Under the pieces are notes generated by a model. That model made no database searches. It saw only the letters and a program-made list of their open reading frames with translations, and was not told where the DNA came from. 64,000 nucleotides of DNA, from positions 132,080 to 196,079 of the forward strand of contig JAZKGZ010000012.1 of the NCBI GenBank assembly GCA_040385645.1, written 5' to 3'. Below, in pieces: positions 44,631-54,386 of the stretch (positions are counted from its first letter, which is position 1; every line of letters begins with the position of its first letter). Position numbers and translations under genes: made by a program. Source of the stretch: JANXSS01 sp040385645. GTDB lineage: Bacteria > Pseudomonadota > Gammaproteobacteria > Burkholderiales > Burkholderiaceae_D.

Positions 44631-45092
44631 ATGTCCCCAGAACTGAACCAATTACGCGTTGATCAGCTGCAAGAATCTTTGTCGTCTTATGCAGGCTTGA
44701 TAGCGCGTAAATCGCCTGCCGGCGGGTGGTTAAAGCTTATCCGCCAATCGCTTGGTCTGACGGAGCGACAACAAGCTAAACGATTGGGTATCACTGGGCC
44801 GACACTGCATAAATCAGAGCAGGCGGAGTCGGATGAGCGCATCACACTCCAGCAACTGCGAAAACTTGCCGATGGTCTCGACTGTGAGCTCGTCTATGCT
44901 TTGGTACCACGGCGACCGCTGACTGAAGTTGTCCGCGAGCGTGCTCGCACTATTGCACTTGAAGAGGTTGGTGGCGTTACGCATACGATGAGCCTTGAAG
45001 ACCAGCGCCCGGCAGATGCGCGTATTCGCAAGCAGGTCGAGCGCAGGACAGAGGAGTTGCTGCGCGGTCGTTGGTCCGATCTATGGCGTTAA
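44631..45092 (+). CDS. Mobile mystery protein A, HTH regulator
   Basis: A 153-residue HTH protein of the family called mobile mystery protein A. The N-terminus is MSPELNQLRVDQLQESL; the helix-turn-helix is LIRQSLGLTERQQAKRLGITGPTLHKSEQ with DERITLQQLRKLADGLDCELVYALVP; the C-terminus ends in RGRWSDLWR. It is always found next to the Fic protein B and is probably its antitoxin or regulator. It overlaps protein B by 10 bases. A perfect palindrome upstream is the likely operator. An 83-base piece of its 3' end is duplicated at 41655-41737. Confidence 0.88.
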   Translation: MSPELNQLRVDQLQESLSSYAGLIARKSPAGGWLKLIRQSLGLTERQQAKRLGITGPTLHKSEQAESDERITLQQLRKLADGLDCELVYALVPRRPLTEVVRERARTIALEEVGGVTHTMSLEDQRPADARIRKQVERRTEELLRGRWSDLWR

Positions 45093-45673
45093 ACTTTGTC
45101 GAGCAAGATGGGCAGACACCGCTGGACCCCGACGAAAAAACGGGGCTTTTGCCGGAACACCTGGCTACAAAAGGCGACCTGAACGATTGGGAGCAGGAGA
45201 ACATTCTGCGCGCGGTGCGTTGGTTGAAACGGATTCGCTCGCCGGATGTTCTCAGCGAGGGGTTTTGCCGAACGCTGCATTCAAAAATGTTCGATATGAC
45301 TTGGGCTTGGGCCGGCACTTTTCGCAAATCGGACAAGAACATAGGCTGTGACTGGAATCAGATCGGCGTAAAACTTGCGCAGTTGTTTGGCAACACGCGC
45401 TGGTGGATAGACAACAGTGTTTTCCCGCCAGACGAAATCGCGGCTCGCTTTCACCGGGACTTGGTCTGGATTCATCCTTATCCCAATGGAAACGGCCGGC
45501 ATTCTCGGATGATGGCTGACGCGCTTCTACGTAGCATGGGGCAGCCAATATTCTCCTGGGGTGGCGGCAGCAATTTGACCAGCGCCAACGAGGTACGGGC
45601 GCGCTATCTGGCCGCGTTACGGGCTGCAGACCAAGGCGACTATCGGTTGCTGCTGACATTCGTACGGAGTTGA
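45083..45673 (+). CDS. Mobile mystery protein B, Fic-domain protein
   Basis: A 196-residue Fic protein. The catalytic loop HPYPNGNGRHSR (about 131-142) matches HxFx(D/N)GNGRxxR, with the catalytic histidine present. Family features include WEQENILRAVRWLKR, MFDMTWAWAGTFRKSDKNIG and NTRWWIDN. Fic domains usually transfer AMP to hydroxyl side chains of target proteins. No inhibitory (S/T)xxxE(G/N) helix is evident in the protein itself, so inhibition probably comes from protein A. The ATG at 45083 overlaps the upstream gene. A broken copy lies at 41738-42231. Confidence 0.88.
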   Translation: MALNFVEQDGQTPLDPDEKTGLLPEHLATKGDLNDWEQENILRAVRWLKRIRSPDVLSEGFCRTLHSKMFDMTWAWAGTFRKSDKNIGCDWNQIGVKLAQLFGNTRWWIDNSVFPPDEIAARFHRDLVWIHPYPNGNGRHSRMMADALLRSMGQPIFSWGGGSNLTSANEVRARYLAALRAADQGDYRLLLTFVRS

Positions 45674-45730
45674 CGCTCGTCGGCGACAATCTTCAGTAAT
45701 TGTTTGAAGTCCCTTCGGTCGTGCAAAAAG

Positions 45731-46342
45731 TTAGGCAAGCATCCACTCCTGCAGTCGCTTGCGCGTGGCGACGTTGGCAAATCCTTTGACCGCCTGCCGC
45801 AATCGGGTGGCATCAAACGATTGCAACTTTCTACGTGCCTGTTTCAATACAGCGTCGCGATCCTCGGCCAATTCGCCTAAGTTGTTTAGCAAATCAACGT
45901 ACAAGAATTCGAGCGTCAGCTTCTTAGGGAAACGCGGTTTCACGCGGAAATCGAATTCTCTGTTACCAAGCTTGAATATACCGTGGCGCTTGTGGTTGTA
46001 CACCAGCGTGCGGTTGTACAGCTGAGTAGTACCTAACCCCACGGCGTTGTAAGCAGAGGGGGAAAATACTAGAAAGTCCGTATCGCGCAGGAAACCACTG
46101 ACCAATTCTTCATCGGCGGGTGGCAGCGGTCCAAAACTAGATTGCGCTGGTACGTGGTAGAGGCCAGGAGCGAGTTTCTTTAACTTCCCACTAGCCACTA
46201 ATTCACGCAAGTGCCTGTCCACTGCTGTTGATAAGGGCGCAAGATCCTCCCGCCGGTATACACGGCCAGCTTTTAATTCGTTCGCGAGGCGCTCGACTGC
46301 TCCGCGATGGGGCTCCGGGGTGTCCACAGCAGGATAAACCAT
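45731..46342 (-). CDS. AbiEi-like/DUF6088 antitoxin-type protein without adjacent toxin
   Basis: A 203-residue protein with an N-terminal winged-helix (GRVYRREDLAPLSTAVDRHLRELVASGKLKKLAPGLYHVP) and a C-terminal domain with DFLVFSPSAYNAVGLGTTQLYNRTLVYNHKRHGIFKLG. This fits the DUF6088/AbiEi-like proteins that act as transcriptional antitoxins of type IV systems, normally followed by an AbiEii nucleotidyltransferase. Here the next sequence on its strand is the convergent Fic gene, so the partner toxin is missing or elsewhere. Confidence 0.8.
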   Translation of the reverse strand: MVYPAVDTPEPHRGAVERLANELKAGRVYRREDLAPLSTAVDRHLRELVASGKLKKLAPGLYHVPAQSSFGPLPPADEELVSGFLRDTDFLVFSPSAYNAVGLGTTQLYNRTLVYNHKRHGIFKLGNREFDFRVKPRFPKKLTLEFLYVDLLNNLGELAEDRDAVLKQARRKLQSFDATRLRQAVKGFANVATRKRLQEWMLA

Positions 46343-46718
46343 GATTGATTTTTCATTGAAATTTCATGCATTTTATTACTTTTGGTATTTCTGCGGTTGT
46401 TGACGATCGTCCAGAAATGTTCCACAGGGCCAGTTTTAAACGGTTCTCAACGCCGCTGGGCTTCAAGCTTGATGATTGCCCATTAGCTGAAGGGTAGTTG
46501 CCAGGCAAGCAGTCGATGGCAGTTTGAAGGTGCTGGGCATGATCAAGCCTTGAACGGATCGTAAGCTACAGGGTTAAGCAACGATCTATTCGTGCATTGG
46601 CACGATTTGTAGAATCAGAACGAATTGGGGTAATAATCAATTTAATGGGGTAACCACTTGTAAAAATACCCCAATATGTCGTATCGTTACCCCATTTTCT
46701 TGCCCATTAGAACGAGTT
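46343..46718. other. Intergenic region with Fic-gene operators
   Basis: 376 bases between the divergent AbiEi-like and Fic genes. The left 270 bases show no gene or obvious repeat. The right 100 bases hold four GGGGTA-type repeats, described separately. Confidence 0.5.
46623..46696 (+). promoter_or_regulatory. Four ATTGGGGTAA-type operator repeats before the Fic gene
   Basis: Two direct copies (AATTGGGGTAA at 46623 and AATGGGGTAAC at 46644) are followed by two inverted copies (TACCCCAAT at 46667 and GTTACCCCATT at 46686). The middle pair forms a clean inverted repeat. All lie within 100 bases of the start codon. Such a symmetrical set is best explained as binding sites of an autoregulator, probably the Fic protein's own winged helix or an HTH partner. 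Confidence 0.65.
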
Positions 46719-47786
46719 ATGCATTCATTACTTCCCGACTACCTTGCCAAATTGCGCTTTGATACGCAGCAACTTGCGACGATGCGGGCTTTGGGTGAGT
46801 ATCGAGGTAAGCAGCAACTGTACGTTGCGCAGTCGCCAGAGGTGCTGAGCGATTTACGTCAAGTCGCTGTCGTCGAATCCACCGAGTCGTCCAACCGGCT
46901 GGAAGGTGTGGTCGTTGCGCCTAACCGGCTTAAGTCTCTGGTGCTCAAAAATGCCACACCACAGAGCCGATCCGAACAGGAGGTTGCCGGCTACCGCGAT
47001 GCACTGAATCTGATACACGAAAGCGGTGAGCACATGCCGTTCTCCGAGGGGACAGTCTTGCAGTTGCACGGCCTCTTGTATCGTTATATGCCGCAGCCAG
47101 GCGGGTATTGGAAGGCGACCAACAACGACATCATCGAGCGCCACCCAGACGGAAGATCGCGCATTCGCTTTTCGCCAGTCGCTGCGCACCTGACGCCGAT
47201 GGCAATGGGCGACATGATTACGCGCTATCGCCTCGCGTTGGACCAACACTTGGCCGATCCGTTGGTGCTTGTCCCACTGGTCGTCCTCGATTTCTTGTGC
47301 ATCCACCCTTTCCCGGACGGCAACGGCCGCATGGCGCGACTGCTGACGCTGCAACTGCTATACCACTTCGACTATGCCGTGGGCCGCTTCATCAGCCTGG
47401 AGCGCATCTTCGAAGAATCAAAGGAAAGTTATTACGAAACGCTAGAAGCCAGTTCGCAAGGCTGGCATGAAGCTGCGCACGACATCGCCCCGTGGCTCGA
47501 CTACTTCTGGGGTGCGCTGCTGCGCGCCTATAAGGAATTCGAAGCGCGCGTCGGCACCATCGAGCGCGGACGCGGCGCCAAGGGTGACCGTGTCAGGGCC
47601 GAAATCCACAAACGCAATCTTCCCTTCTCGATCTCGGAAATTGAAGAAGCCTGTCCCGGCGTCAGCCGCGACATGGTACGGCTGGTATTGCGAGCCATGA
47701 AGGGCGAAGGGCTCATCGCGCCAACGGGCAAGGGGCGCGGCGCGAAATGGATCAGCCTAATTCAGCAATTTCCTTTACAAAAATAG
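46719..47786 (+). CDS. Fic family protein with N-terminal inhibitory helix and winged helix
   Basis: A 355-residue Fic protein (class II). The catalytic loop is HPFPDGNGRMAR (about 196-207). An inhibitory helix with the (S/T)xxxE(G/N) pattern, SSNRLEG, lies near residue 57-63, so activity should be self-restrained until released. An N-terminal DUF4172-like region precedes it, and the C-terminus (about 285-350) looks like a winged helix (SISEIEEACPGVSRDMVRLVLRAMKGEGLI). It probably adds AMP to a target protein, perhaps also acting as its own repressor at the four repeats upstream. Confidence 0.9.
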   Translation: MHSLLPDYLAKLRFDTQQLATMRALGEYRGKQQLYVAQSPEVLSDLRQVAVVESTESSNRLEGVVVAPNRLKSLVLKNATPQSRSEQEVAGYRDALNLIHESGEHMPFSEGTVLQLHGLLYRYMPQPGGYWKATNNDIIERHPDGRSRIRFSPVAAHLTPMAMGDMITRYRLALDQHLADPLVLVPLVVLDFLCIHPFPDGNGRMARLLTLQLLYHFDYAVGRFISLERIFEESKESYYETLEASSQGWHEAAHDIAPWLDYFWGALLRAYKEFEARVGTIERGRGAKGDRVRAEIHKRNLPFSISEIEEACPGVSRDMVRLVLRAMKGEGLIAPTGKGRGAKWISLIQQFPLQK

Positions 47787-48023
47787 AAGCGAGATTTTAC
47801 CGAATGCGAACATTGAACTGTATCGGCAAGGAAGCCGGGGAAGTCAGAGTTTTGCGAAGGAACCATCGGCGAAAAGCGGTCGGTTGACGCACTAGACGGT
47901 TTAATCAGGAAACACGTTACCTTCTTTCATGAACAAAACATATTCATCGGTCGAAAAACTACAAAATGTGGAAGCATTTGCCTTTGGATTCGATTAATCA
48001 CTAACTCTGAATCGTGAAAAGCC

Positions 48024-48962
48024 GTGATCAAACCTAAGCGACACCACTGGTGGCCGATGGCCCAGTCCCGGTTCTGGACAAACAATGATGGCTATGTAAC
48101 GGTAACCCGTGCGGATGGTTCGTTATTTAAAACTGATCCACTGAATATCGGTGTTGAGTCGGAGCTCTACACTCGCTTTCTTGAAGACGATTCAAAAGAT
48201 ACAACGGTTGAGGAGTGGTTTGCTCAGACCATCGACGGCCCGGCTACCAAGATGATCAACTATCTTTTAGATCCTGCTAACGTAATTCGCAAACTTGGGC
48301 CAAGGCATCGAAGTTATGCACTTATGCGCTTAGCAGCAATGGCTAAGGAGGCGGGATACCGCGTGCATCCTTACATGGAATTTATTTCTATCCCAGACGA
48401 AATACGGCACGCGATAGCAGATTACGTGTCAGCTTTGCTTGTTAGGCATCCCACGTACCTTGCCAAGCTTAAAAAATTTCACGTGAGATTGACTGCCTCG
48501 GACAAACAGGCAAAAAATTCAGCACTAGAGGACATGCTCAGAATGTTTGAGATTTATAAAGAGAAAATTGCGCATGCTCCGTTTGTTCTGAGCAAAACTA
48601 GCGGCTCTGCCGAGTATCTATACGCTGACGGAGGACTCCTGGTCGACGAGCCGTGGCGGGAGGATTCGCGCATTCCATTCGACATCCATGCACCGCTCAC
48701 GCCTGAACTGTCCCTTCAAGTGCTCCCTATGCCACTGCAATTCGCTGACGACCTCTCCACGGCGTCGATAGGTGAACAGACAAACCAGGGGGTTGCCAGA
48801 AGTAATCGAATTATATTGGAAGGCGCAAAAAGATTTGTATTTTCCAGACAAGAAATACCTGCAACGTTCATAAAACAAAATTTTGGGAAACCGGCTCCGA
48901 GAAACACTAGCATTTGCATTGAAAACGGGGAGCTTAAAGTTTCTAATCGGCCACATTTTTAG
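48024..48962 (+). CDS. DUF4238-like protein of unknown function
   Basis: A 312-residue protein starting with KRHHWWPMAQSRFW, which resembles the HxxP..L..F block at the start of DUF4238 proteins. The rest is helical (MRLAAMAKEAGYR, LRMFEIYKEKIAHAPF) with a C-terminal mixed region. DUF4238 proteins are often found in defence or mobile islands but have no fixed function. The start is GTG. AT content is high, and it lies at the end of the toxin-antitoxin island, so it is probably acquired. Confidence 0.55.
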   Translation: MIKPKRHHWWPMAQSRFWTNNDGYVTVTRADGSLFKTDPLNIGVESELYTRFLEDDSKDTTVEEWFAQTIDGPATKMINYLLDPANVIRKLGPRHRSYALMRLAAMAKEAGYRVHPYMEFISIPDEIRHAIADYVSALLVRHPTYLAKLKKFHVRLTASDKQAKNSALEDMLRMFEIYKEKIAHAPFVLSKTSGSAEYLYADGGLLVDEPWREDSRIPFDIHAPLTPELSLQVLPMPLQFADDLSTASIGEQTNQGVARSNRIILEGAKRFVFSRQEIPATFIKQNFGKPAPRNTSICIENGELKVSNRPHF

Positions 48963-49448
48963 TTGATGCATAGCGTCCAGCACCTTTACGAAGGGTGCAA
49001 GTGACTGCATTGCTTCCAATAATTCGTGAATTACAACGACAACTTAATTTGCTTAGCGATGGTTATCGCCGACTTAGAAAATCCAATTTTGGCATTTTTA
49101 TCGTCTCGCGCACCAGCCTAAATCATTTTGGAAATACTTAATTCTTAACTTGCCGCTATCTACTGCATTTTTAAACAAGTTTGTCGAGCCGCGATAGAGA
49201 ATATTTCAGACTATTTTTGTATGGGACCGCTCTGTCATTGGAGCAACAACGGTCGACGCTTTTTTTTGCGCGAGCAGAATATCATTAGAAACAGTGACGA
49301 TGCTCCATCACAAGTTTAAATCTTTCCAAAATAAATAGTTAACAATTGTCAATTTTTAACTCGACGTAATCGTTAACATTCTCCTTCCTCGGCCCTATCC
49401 CAACCGGCAATAAGTTTCCCAGTCCGTCAACCAAACATCCGATTCGAG
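48963..49448. other. AT-rich intergenic region before the Tc-toxin pseudogene
   Basis: 486 bases without a credible gene. The last 120 bases are very AT-rich and include TTAACAATTGTCAATTTTTAAC, which could hold a promoter or a weak palindrome. Nothing else is recognised. Confidence 0.4.
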
Positions 49449-49454
49449 GTGTGC

Positions 49455-51542
49455 ATGGACAAGCAGGTCGGCAACAAATCGGATTCGTCGGAATCGATCT
49501 TCAGCACGCAAGGTGGTCGCACAGAACCGAATGCCATCAAGGTTCCTAAGATCGAGCTGCCCAAAGGCGGCGGTGCGGTGCGTGGTATCGATGAAGAGTT
49601 CAAGGTCAATGCGGCCAATGGCACGGCCAGCTTCAGTATTCCTTTACCGGTAGCGGCCTCACGCGGCGTGGCGCCCACGCTTCGCATTGCCTATAGCTCC
49701 GGCGGGGGCAACGGCATTTTCGGCCTCGGGTGGGATCTATCCCTGCCGACGATCAAACGAAAAACAAATCAGGAACTGCCTCGCTACCTCGACGGCGCTG
49801 GCGATGCACCCGATTCCGATACCTTTCTGCTGGCCGGGTCGGAAGACCTGGTGGCTGAATTCGAAAGGGACGCAGGCGGGGCATTTATCAATAACCCGGA
49901 CGGCAGCTATCGGGTGCGCGAGTATGACTCGGGCGATGGCAGTTTCAGGATCAGGCGCTACAAGCCTCGCGTGGAAGGTACCTTTTCGCGGATCGAACGC
50001 TGGACCCATAAAACCACTGGAGAGATACGTTGGCGCGTCACCAGCCCGGACAACGTCACGACTTTGCTTGGTTGGAGTAGCCAGTCACGCATCGCCGATC
50101 CTGCCGATGCACGTCGGGTGGTTGAGTGGCTGCCGGACTTTGTCTACGACGACCTTGGAAACTGTAGCCAATACCTGTACCGGTCGGAAGACGACGCGGG
50201 GTTTTCTGCAGTATTGCCGCACAATGCCAACCGCCGTCACGCGGGTCAGCTCAGCTATACCAACCGGTATCTGTCGCGGGTCTTGTATGGGAACCGCACG
50301 CCTTTCGCTTCTTCGGGAACGCTTTATGCCGATCCGTTTCCAGCCGAAAGCGATTATCTGTTCGAAACGGCATTCGATTATGGCCAATACCAGTTGACGG
50401 CGCCGTTCGAAGCGACCGACCCCTGGAACTACCGTGAAGATGCCTTTTCCGATTACAAGCCCGGTTTCGAATTGCGCTGTACCCGCCTGTGCCGGCGGGT
50501 ACAGCAATGGCATTATTTTCCGGCTCTGCCCGGTGGCAAGGCACTGGTGCAGTCACTGGATCTGCACTACGACACCTCCACCGAACAGCATTTCACTTAT
50601 CTGGCTTTCGTCACCACGACTGGCTACGCCAAGCTTCCCGACAGCAGCTATACCCGCAAGAGCCTGCCGCCGTTCGAGTTCCAGTATCAGCCGCACGCAT
50701 GGGACAAGACCGTCAATACGGTCACGCAAGAAAACGTCGTCCACGCGCCGGTCGGCATCGCCTCGCCATACTTGTTCACCGACCTGTACAGCGAAGGTTT
50801 GTCCGGCATCCTGGCAGAACAGGCCGGGGGCTGGTATTACAAACGCAACCTGGGCGATGGAACCTTCACCGATCTGATGGGCACCGGCACAACCTGCATC
50901 GTCTGGTCCAGCCCGCTCGACCGCTCGATAAGGACCGCAACGCACCGCTGCGTTACATCGACCTGATGCGCGGCGAAAAACCGCATGTGATGGTCGGCTA
51001 TCGCAACAATCTGGGTAAGGAAGTGCGCCTGCAATACACACCGTCGACGCGCTTTTATATCGAGGACGAGCAAGCAGGCCGACCCAGGGCAACCAAGCTG
51101 CATTTTCCGGTGCAGTGCCTGTCGCGGGTCGAAACGATCGACCATGTCAGCGGCCACCGGTTGGTCAATCACTACCGTTACCGCAATGGGTACTACGATC
51201 ATGCCGAGCGAGAATTTCGTGGTTTCGGTTTATCTGAAAAGAGCGACGGCGAGCGATTCGAACATTGGGCATTGAGCGGCGCCACCAACATCGTCGACAA
51301 GACCTTGCACCAGGACCCGGTTGTCACGCGCTCATGGTTTCATGTACCTGGCACAAGCATTGAAAGCAACGATCGATCTCGATGGTGTTGCCACTAACCT
51401 TTCCCGCATCGATTCGTGGCGCGTTTGCAAGGCCGAAACGACTGGATTTATTCTCGACGACACGCTGCAGCTGTCGTTGCAACCTGCCGATCTAGGAAAA
51501 CTCCAGGAGTTGTTGATGGTGGTGAAATATGGATTCAGTTAG
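49455..51542 (+). pseudogene. Broken insecticidal-toxin B component (SpvB/TcB type)
   Basis: The first 504 codons encode the SpvB domain of TcB/TcdB-like proteins: ELPKGGGAVRGIDEEFKVN, then SRGVAPTLRIAYSSGGGNG, then FGLGWDLSLPTIKRKT. Intact homologues have a long VCBS/FG-GAP region between a block like WYYKRNLGDGTF and one like GTGTTCIVWSSPL; here the two are joined with only ~4 residues between. The frame is lost right after it (about 50915-50925), and APLRYIDLMRGEKPHVMVGYRNNLG ... EREFRGFGLSEK continues in another frame until about 51350. A last piece back in the first frame ends at 51542. The remaining half with the Rhs core is absent. AGGTG 6 bases upstream supports the ATG at 49455. Confidence 0.85.
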
Positions 51543-53104
51543 TTGCTTCGAGAGCGAGGCCGGCTGCGCATCTCCGATTTCCCATGCAGCGTGGCTAATA
51601 CGTTGCCGCTCGGACTGACCGTTTCTAGATGCACATCGAAGCCCCACAACCGCACGATGTGCTTCAACACTTCATCGGTTTGTCCACTTAGCGGACGACG
51701 CTGAAACTGCGTATGCCGCAACGTCAGCGAGCGGTCACCGTGGGTATTGACCGCCCAAACCTGAATGTTCGGCTCGCGACTGCCGAGGTTGTATTGCTCG
51801 GCCAATTGGGAGCGAATGTAGCGATAGCCGCCTTCGTCATGAATTGCTGAAATCGTCAGTTTGTCGACCTTGTCGTCGTCCAGCACTGCGAAGAAATGAA
51901 AGTCGCGAATCAGCTTCGGTGAAAGATACTGTGCAATGAAGCTTTCGTCCTTGAAGTTGCGCATCGCAAAATCGAGGGTTTTGCGCCAGTCGCTGCCGGC
52001 AATGTCGGGGAACCAGGCACGATCTTCTGCAGTAGGTGCCTCGCAAATGCGGCGGATGTCGCGCATCATGGCAAATCCGAGTGCGTAGGGATTAATGCCG
52101 CTGTAATGGTTGCTGCCAACTAGCGGTTGATATACGACGTTGGTGTGGCTTTGCAAAAATTCCATCATGAAACCGTCGCCCACCACACCTTCGTCGTAAA
52201 GCTGGTTGAGGATGGTGTAGTGCCAGAATGTGGCCCAGCCTTCGTTCATGACCTGCGTTTGCCGCTGCGGATAAAAGTATTGCGAGATCTTGCGTGAGAT
52301 ACGCACGATCTCGCGCTGCCAGGGCTCCAACAACGGAGCCGATTTTTCAATGAAGTACAGCAGGTTTTCTTGCGGCTCGGAAGGAAAACGCTCGGCTTTT
52401 TCAAGCGTTTGCGCAGCGTCACGCCGCGGCACAGTACGCCACAAATCATTGACTTGCGACTGCAAATATTGTTCGCGCTCCTTTTGCCGGGCTGTCTCTT
52501 CAGCCAGGGATAATCTAGCCGGGCGCTTGTAGCGGTCTACGCCGTAGCTTTGCAATGCATGGCAGGAATCGAGCAATAATTCGACGGCTTCAACACCATA
52601 ACGCCGCTCGCAATCGGCGATATAATTTTTTGCAAATACCATGTAATCGACGATCGCCTCTGCGTCCGTCCATGCGCGAAACAGGTAATTGCCCTTGAAA
52701 AACGAGTTGTGCCCATAGGCGGCATGGGCAATGACCAATGCCTGCATCGTCAGGCTGTTTTCTTCCATCAGATAGGCGATACACGGACTGGAATTAATGA
52801 CGATTTCGTAGGCCAGCCCCATCTGCCCGCGTCGGTAGCTTTTTTCAGTGGATAAAAAATGCTTGCCGAACGACCAATGGTTGTAGGACACCGGCATGCC
52901 CACTGAAGCATAGGCATCCATCATTTGCTCGGCGCTGATGATTTCCAGCTGGTTAGGATACGTATCCAGGCCGAACTGTTCGGCCACGCGCCGGATTTCC
53001 GCATGTGCCTGCTCGATCAAATCGAATGTCCACTCGGACTGGTCCGGCAAACGATTCGGCCCGTCTTCGGTCAAAGGCAATACGTTTTGCAAAGTGGGCG
53101 TCAT
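51539..53104 (-). CDS. spoVR: SpoVR family protein
   Basis: A 521-residue protein of the SpoVR/YcgB family. It has the typical blocks MPVSYNHWSFGKHFL, LAYEIVINSSPCIAYLMEENSLTMQALVIAHAAYGHN, NEGWATFWHYTILNQLYDEG, and NPYALGFAMMRDIRRICE. It forms the last gene of the prkA-yeaH-spoVR operon, induced by starvation and stationary phase in other bacteria; its molecular function is not known. GAGG lies before the ATG at 53104, 7 bases after the yeaH stop. Earlier starts would overlap yeaH. Confidence 0.93.
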   Translation of the reverse strand: MTPTLQNVLPLTEDGPNRLPDQSEWTFDLIEQAHAEIRRVAEQFGLDTYPNQLEIISAEQMMDAYASVGMPVSYNHWSFGKHFLSTEKSYRRGQMGLAYEIVINSSPCIAYLMEENSLTMQALVIAHAAYGHNSFFKGNYLFRAWTDAEAIVDYMVFAKNYIADCERRYGVEAVELLLDSCHALQSYGVDRYKRPARLSLAEETARQKEREQYLQSQVNDLWRTVPRRDAAQTLEKAERFPSEPQENLLYFIEKSAPLLEPWQREIVRISRKISQYFYPQRQTQVMNEGWATFWHYTILNQLYDEGVVGDGFMMEFLQSHTNVVYQPLVGSNHYSGINPYALGFAMMRDIRRICEAPTAEDRAWFPDIAGSDWRKTLDFAMRNFKDESFIAQYLSPKLIRDFHFFAVLDDDKVDKLTISAIHDEGGYRYIRSQLAEQYNLGSREPNIQVWAVNTHGDRSLTLRHTQFQRRPLSGQTDEVLKHIVRLWGFDVHLETVSPSGNVLATLHGKSEMRSRPRSRSN

Positions 53105-53111
53105 GATGACC

Positions 53112-54374
53112 TCAGCGTGTTTGCTTCTTGAAAAGCTCGCGAAATACCGGATAGATATCGGCTGGTGACTCGATTTTTTGCATGGCAAAATGCTTGTGAT
53201 GATCCGACACCTGCGTGTATTCCTGCCACAGGTTTTGCGGCTCGCCGTCGGTGATTTCGACATAGGCGTAGTACTGCACCGCCTGCATCACGGTGTTAAT
53301 GAGTAGCTGGCGACAAATGACAGAATCGTTGTCCCAATTATCGCCGTCAGAGGCTTGGGCGACGTAGGTATTCCAATCGCTGCTGGGATACCGCTCGTGC
53401 ATGATTTTCGTCAGCAGGTACAAGGCGGATGAAACGACCGTGCCACCGGATTCACGCGAATGAAAAAATTCTTCTTCGTCGACCTCGGTGGCAGACGTGT
53501 GGTGGCGAATGAAGACCACCTCGATCTTGTCGTAGGCACGCGTCAGGAACAGATACAACAGGATAAAAAACCGCTTGGCGGTTTCCTTCTTGCTCTCGTC
53601 CATCGATCCGGAGACATCCAGTATGCAAAACATGACTGCCTGACTCGACGGTTTCGGCACCTTGATACGATTGCTATAACGTAGATCGAATGGATCGATA
53701 AATGGAATGGCCAAAATGCGCGTGCGCAGGGAATGAATTTCCGCCTTTAATTTCACCACGTGAGCGTCGCCCTCGCCAAATTTCAAGAGCAAGGTAGCCA
53801 GTTCTTTTTCCGCTTCGACCAGGCGACGACGCGAGCCACTACTTACAGCGATACGCCGCCCGAGCGCGCCACGCAGCGAACGCAGTACATGAATGTTGGC
53901 GTTGGTCCCGGAAGTGTTATAGCCGGCACGCTGATTTTTATAATCGCTGGTCGTGGTCAGTTGCGTCTTGACCATGTTCGGCAGTTCCAAATCCTCGAAG
54001 AAGTAGTTCATGAATTCTTCGCGGCTCAGCTCGAAGCTGAAATCGTCCTCGCCGTTTTGATTGTTGCTCGCCTTGCCCCGCCCGCTTCCACCGCCGCCTT
54101 TAGGACGGGCGACGCGGTCGCCCTTTAGGTACTCCGAATTACCGGGTAAGACTTTTTCCCAAACACCGCCCTGGGTATGCCCGAAACTGGGCTCGTTGGT
54201 GTCCTTGACCGGTATCGACACCTTTTCGCCACCTTCGATATTGGTGATGGAGCGCCCTTTGATCGCACGTGTAACAGCCTCCTTGATCTGGCCCTTATGG
54301 CGTTGCAGGAAGCGCTCGCGATTGATCGCAGACTTGTTCTTGCCCTGCAAACGCCGATCGATAAGATAAGACAA
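53112..54374 (-). CDS. yeaH: YeaH/DUF444 family protein with VWA-like domain
   Basis: A 420-residue protein of the DUF444 family. The N-terminal part has IDRRLQGKNKSAINRERFLQRHKGQIKEAV; a glycine-rich linker and the C-terminal von Willebrand factor A-like domain follow with a metal-site motif CILDVSGSMDE. The start is a TTG, supported by a strong AGGAG about 6 bases upstream and no other start nearby. It lies 12 bases after prkA and 7 before spoVR, in one operon. It is thought to work with the PrkA kinase; its substrate is unknown. Confidence 0.93.
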   Translation of the reverse strand: MSYLIDRRLQGKNKSAINRERFLQRHKGQIKEAVTRAIKGRSITNIEGGEKVSIPVKDTNEPSFGHTQGGVWEKVLPGNSEYLKGDRVARPKGGGGSGRGKASNNQNGEDDFSFELSREEFMNYFFEDLELPNMVKTQLTTTSDYKNQRAGYNTSGTNANIHVLRSLRGALGRRIAVSSGSRRRLVEAEKELATLLLKFGEGDAHVVKLKAEIHSLRTRILAIPFIDPFDLRYSNRIKVPKPSSQAVMFCILDVSGSMDESKKETAKRFFILLYLFLTRAYDKIEVVFIRHHTSATEVDEEEFFHSRESGGTVVSSALYLLTKIMHERYPSSDWNTYVAQASDGDNWDNDSVICRQLLINTVMQAVQYYAYVEITDGEPQNLWQEYTQVSDHHKHFAMQKIESPADIYPVFRELFKKQTR

Positions 54375-54386
54375 GTTAGCTCCTCG

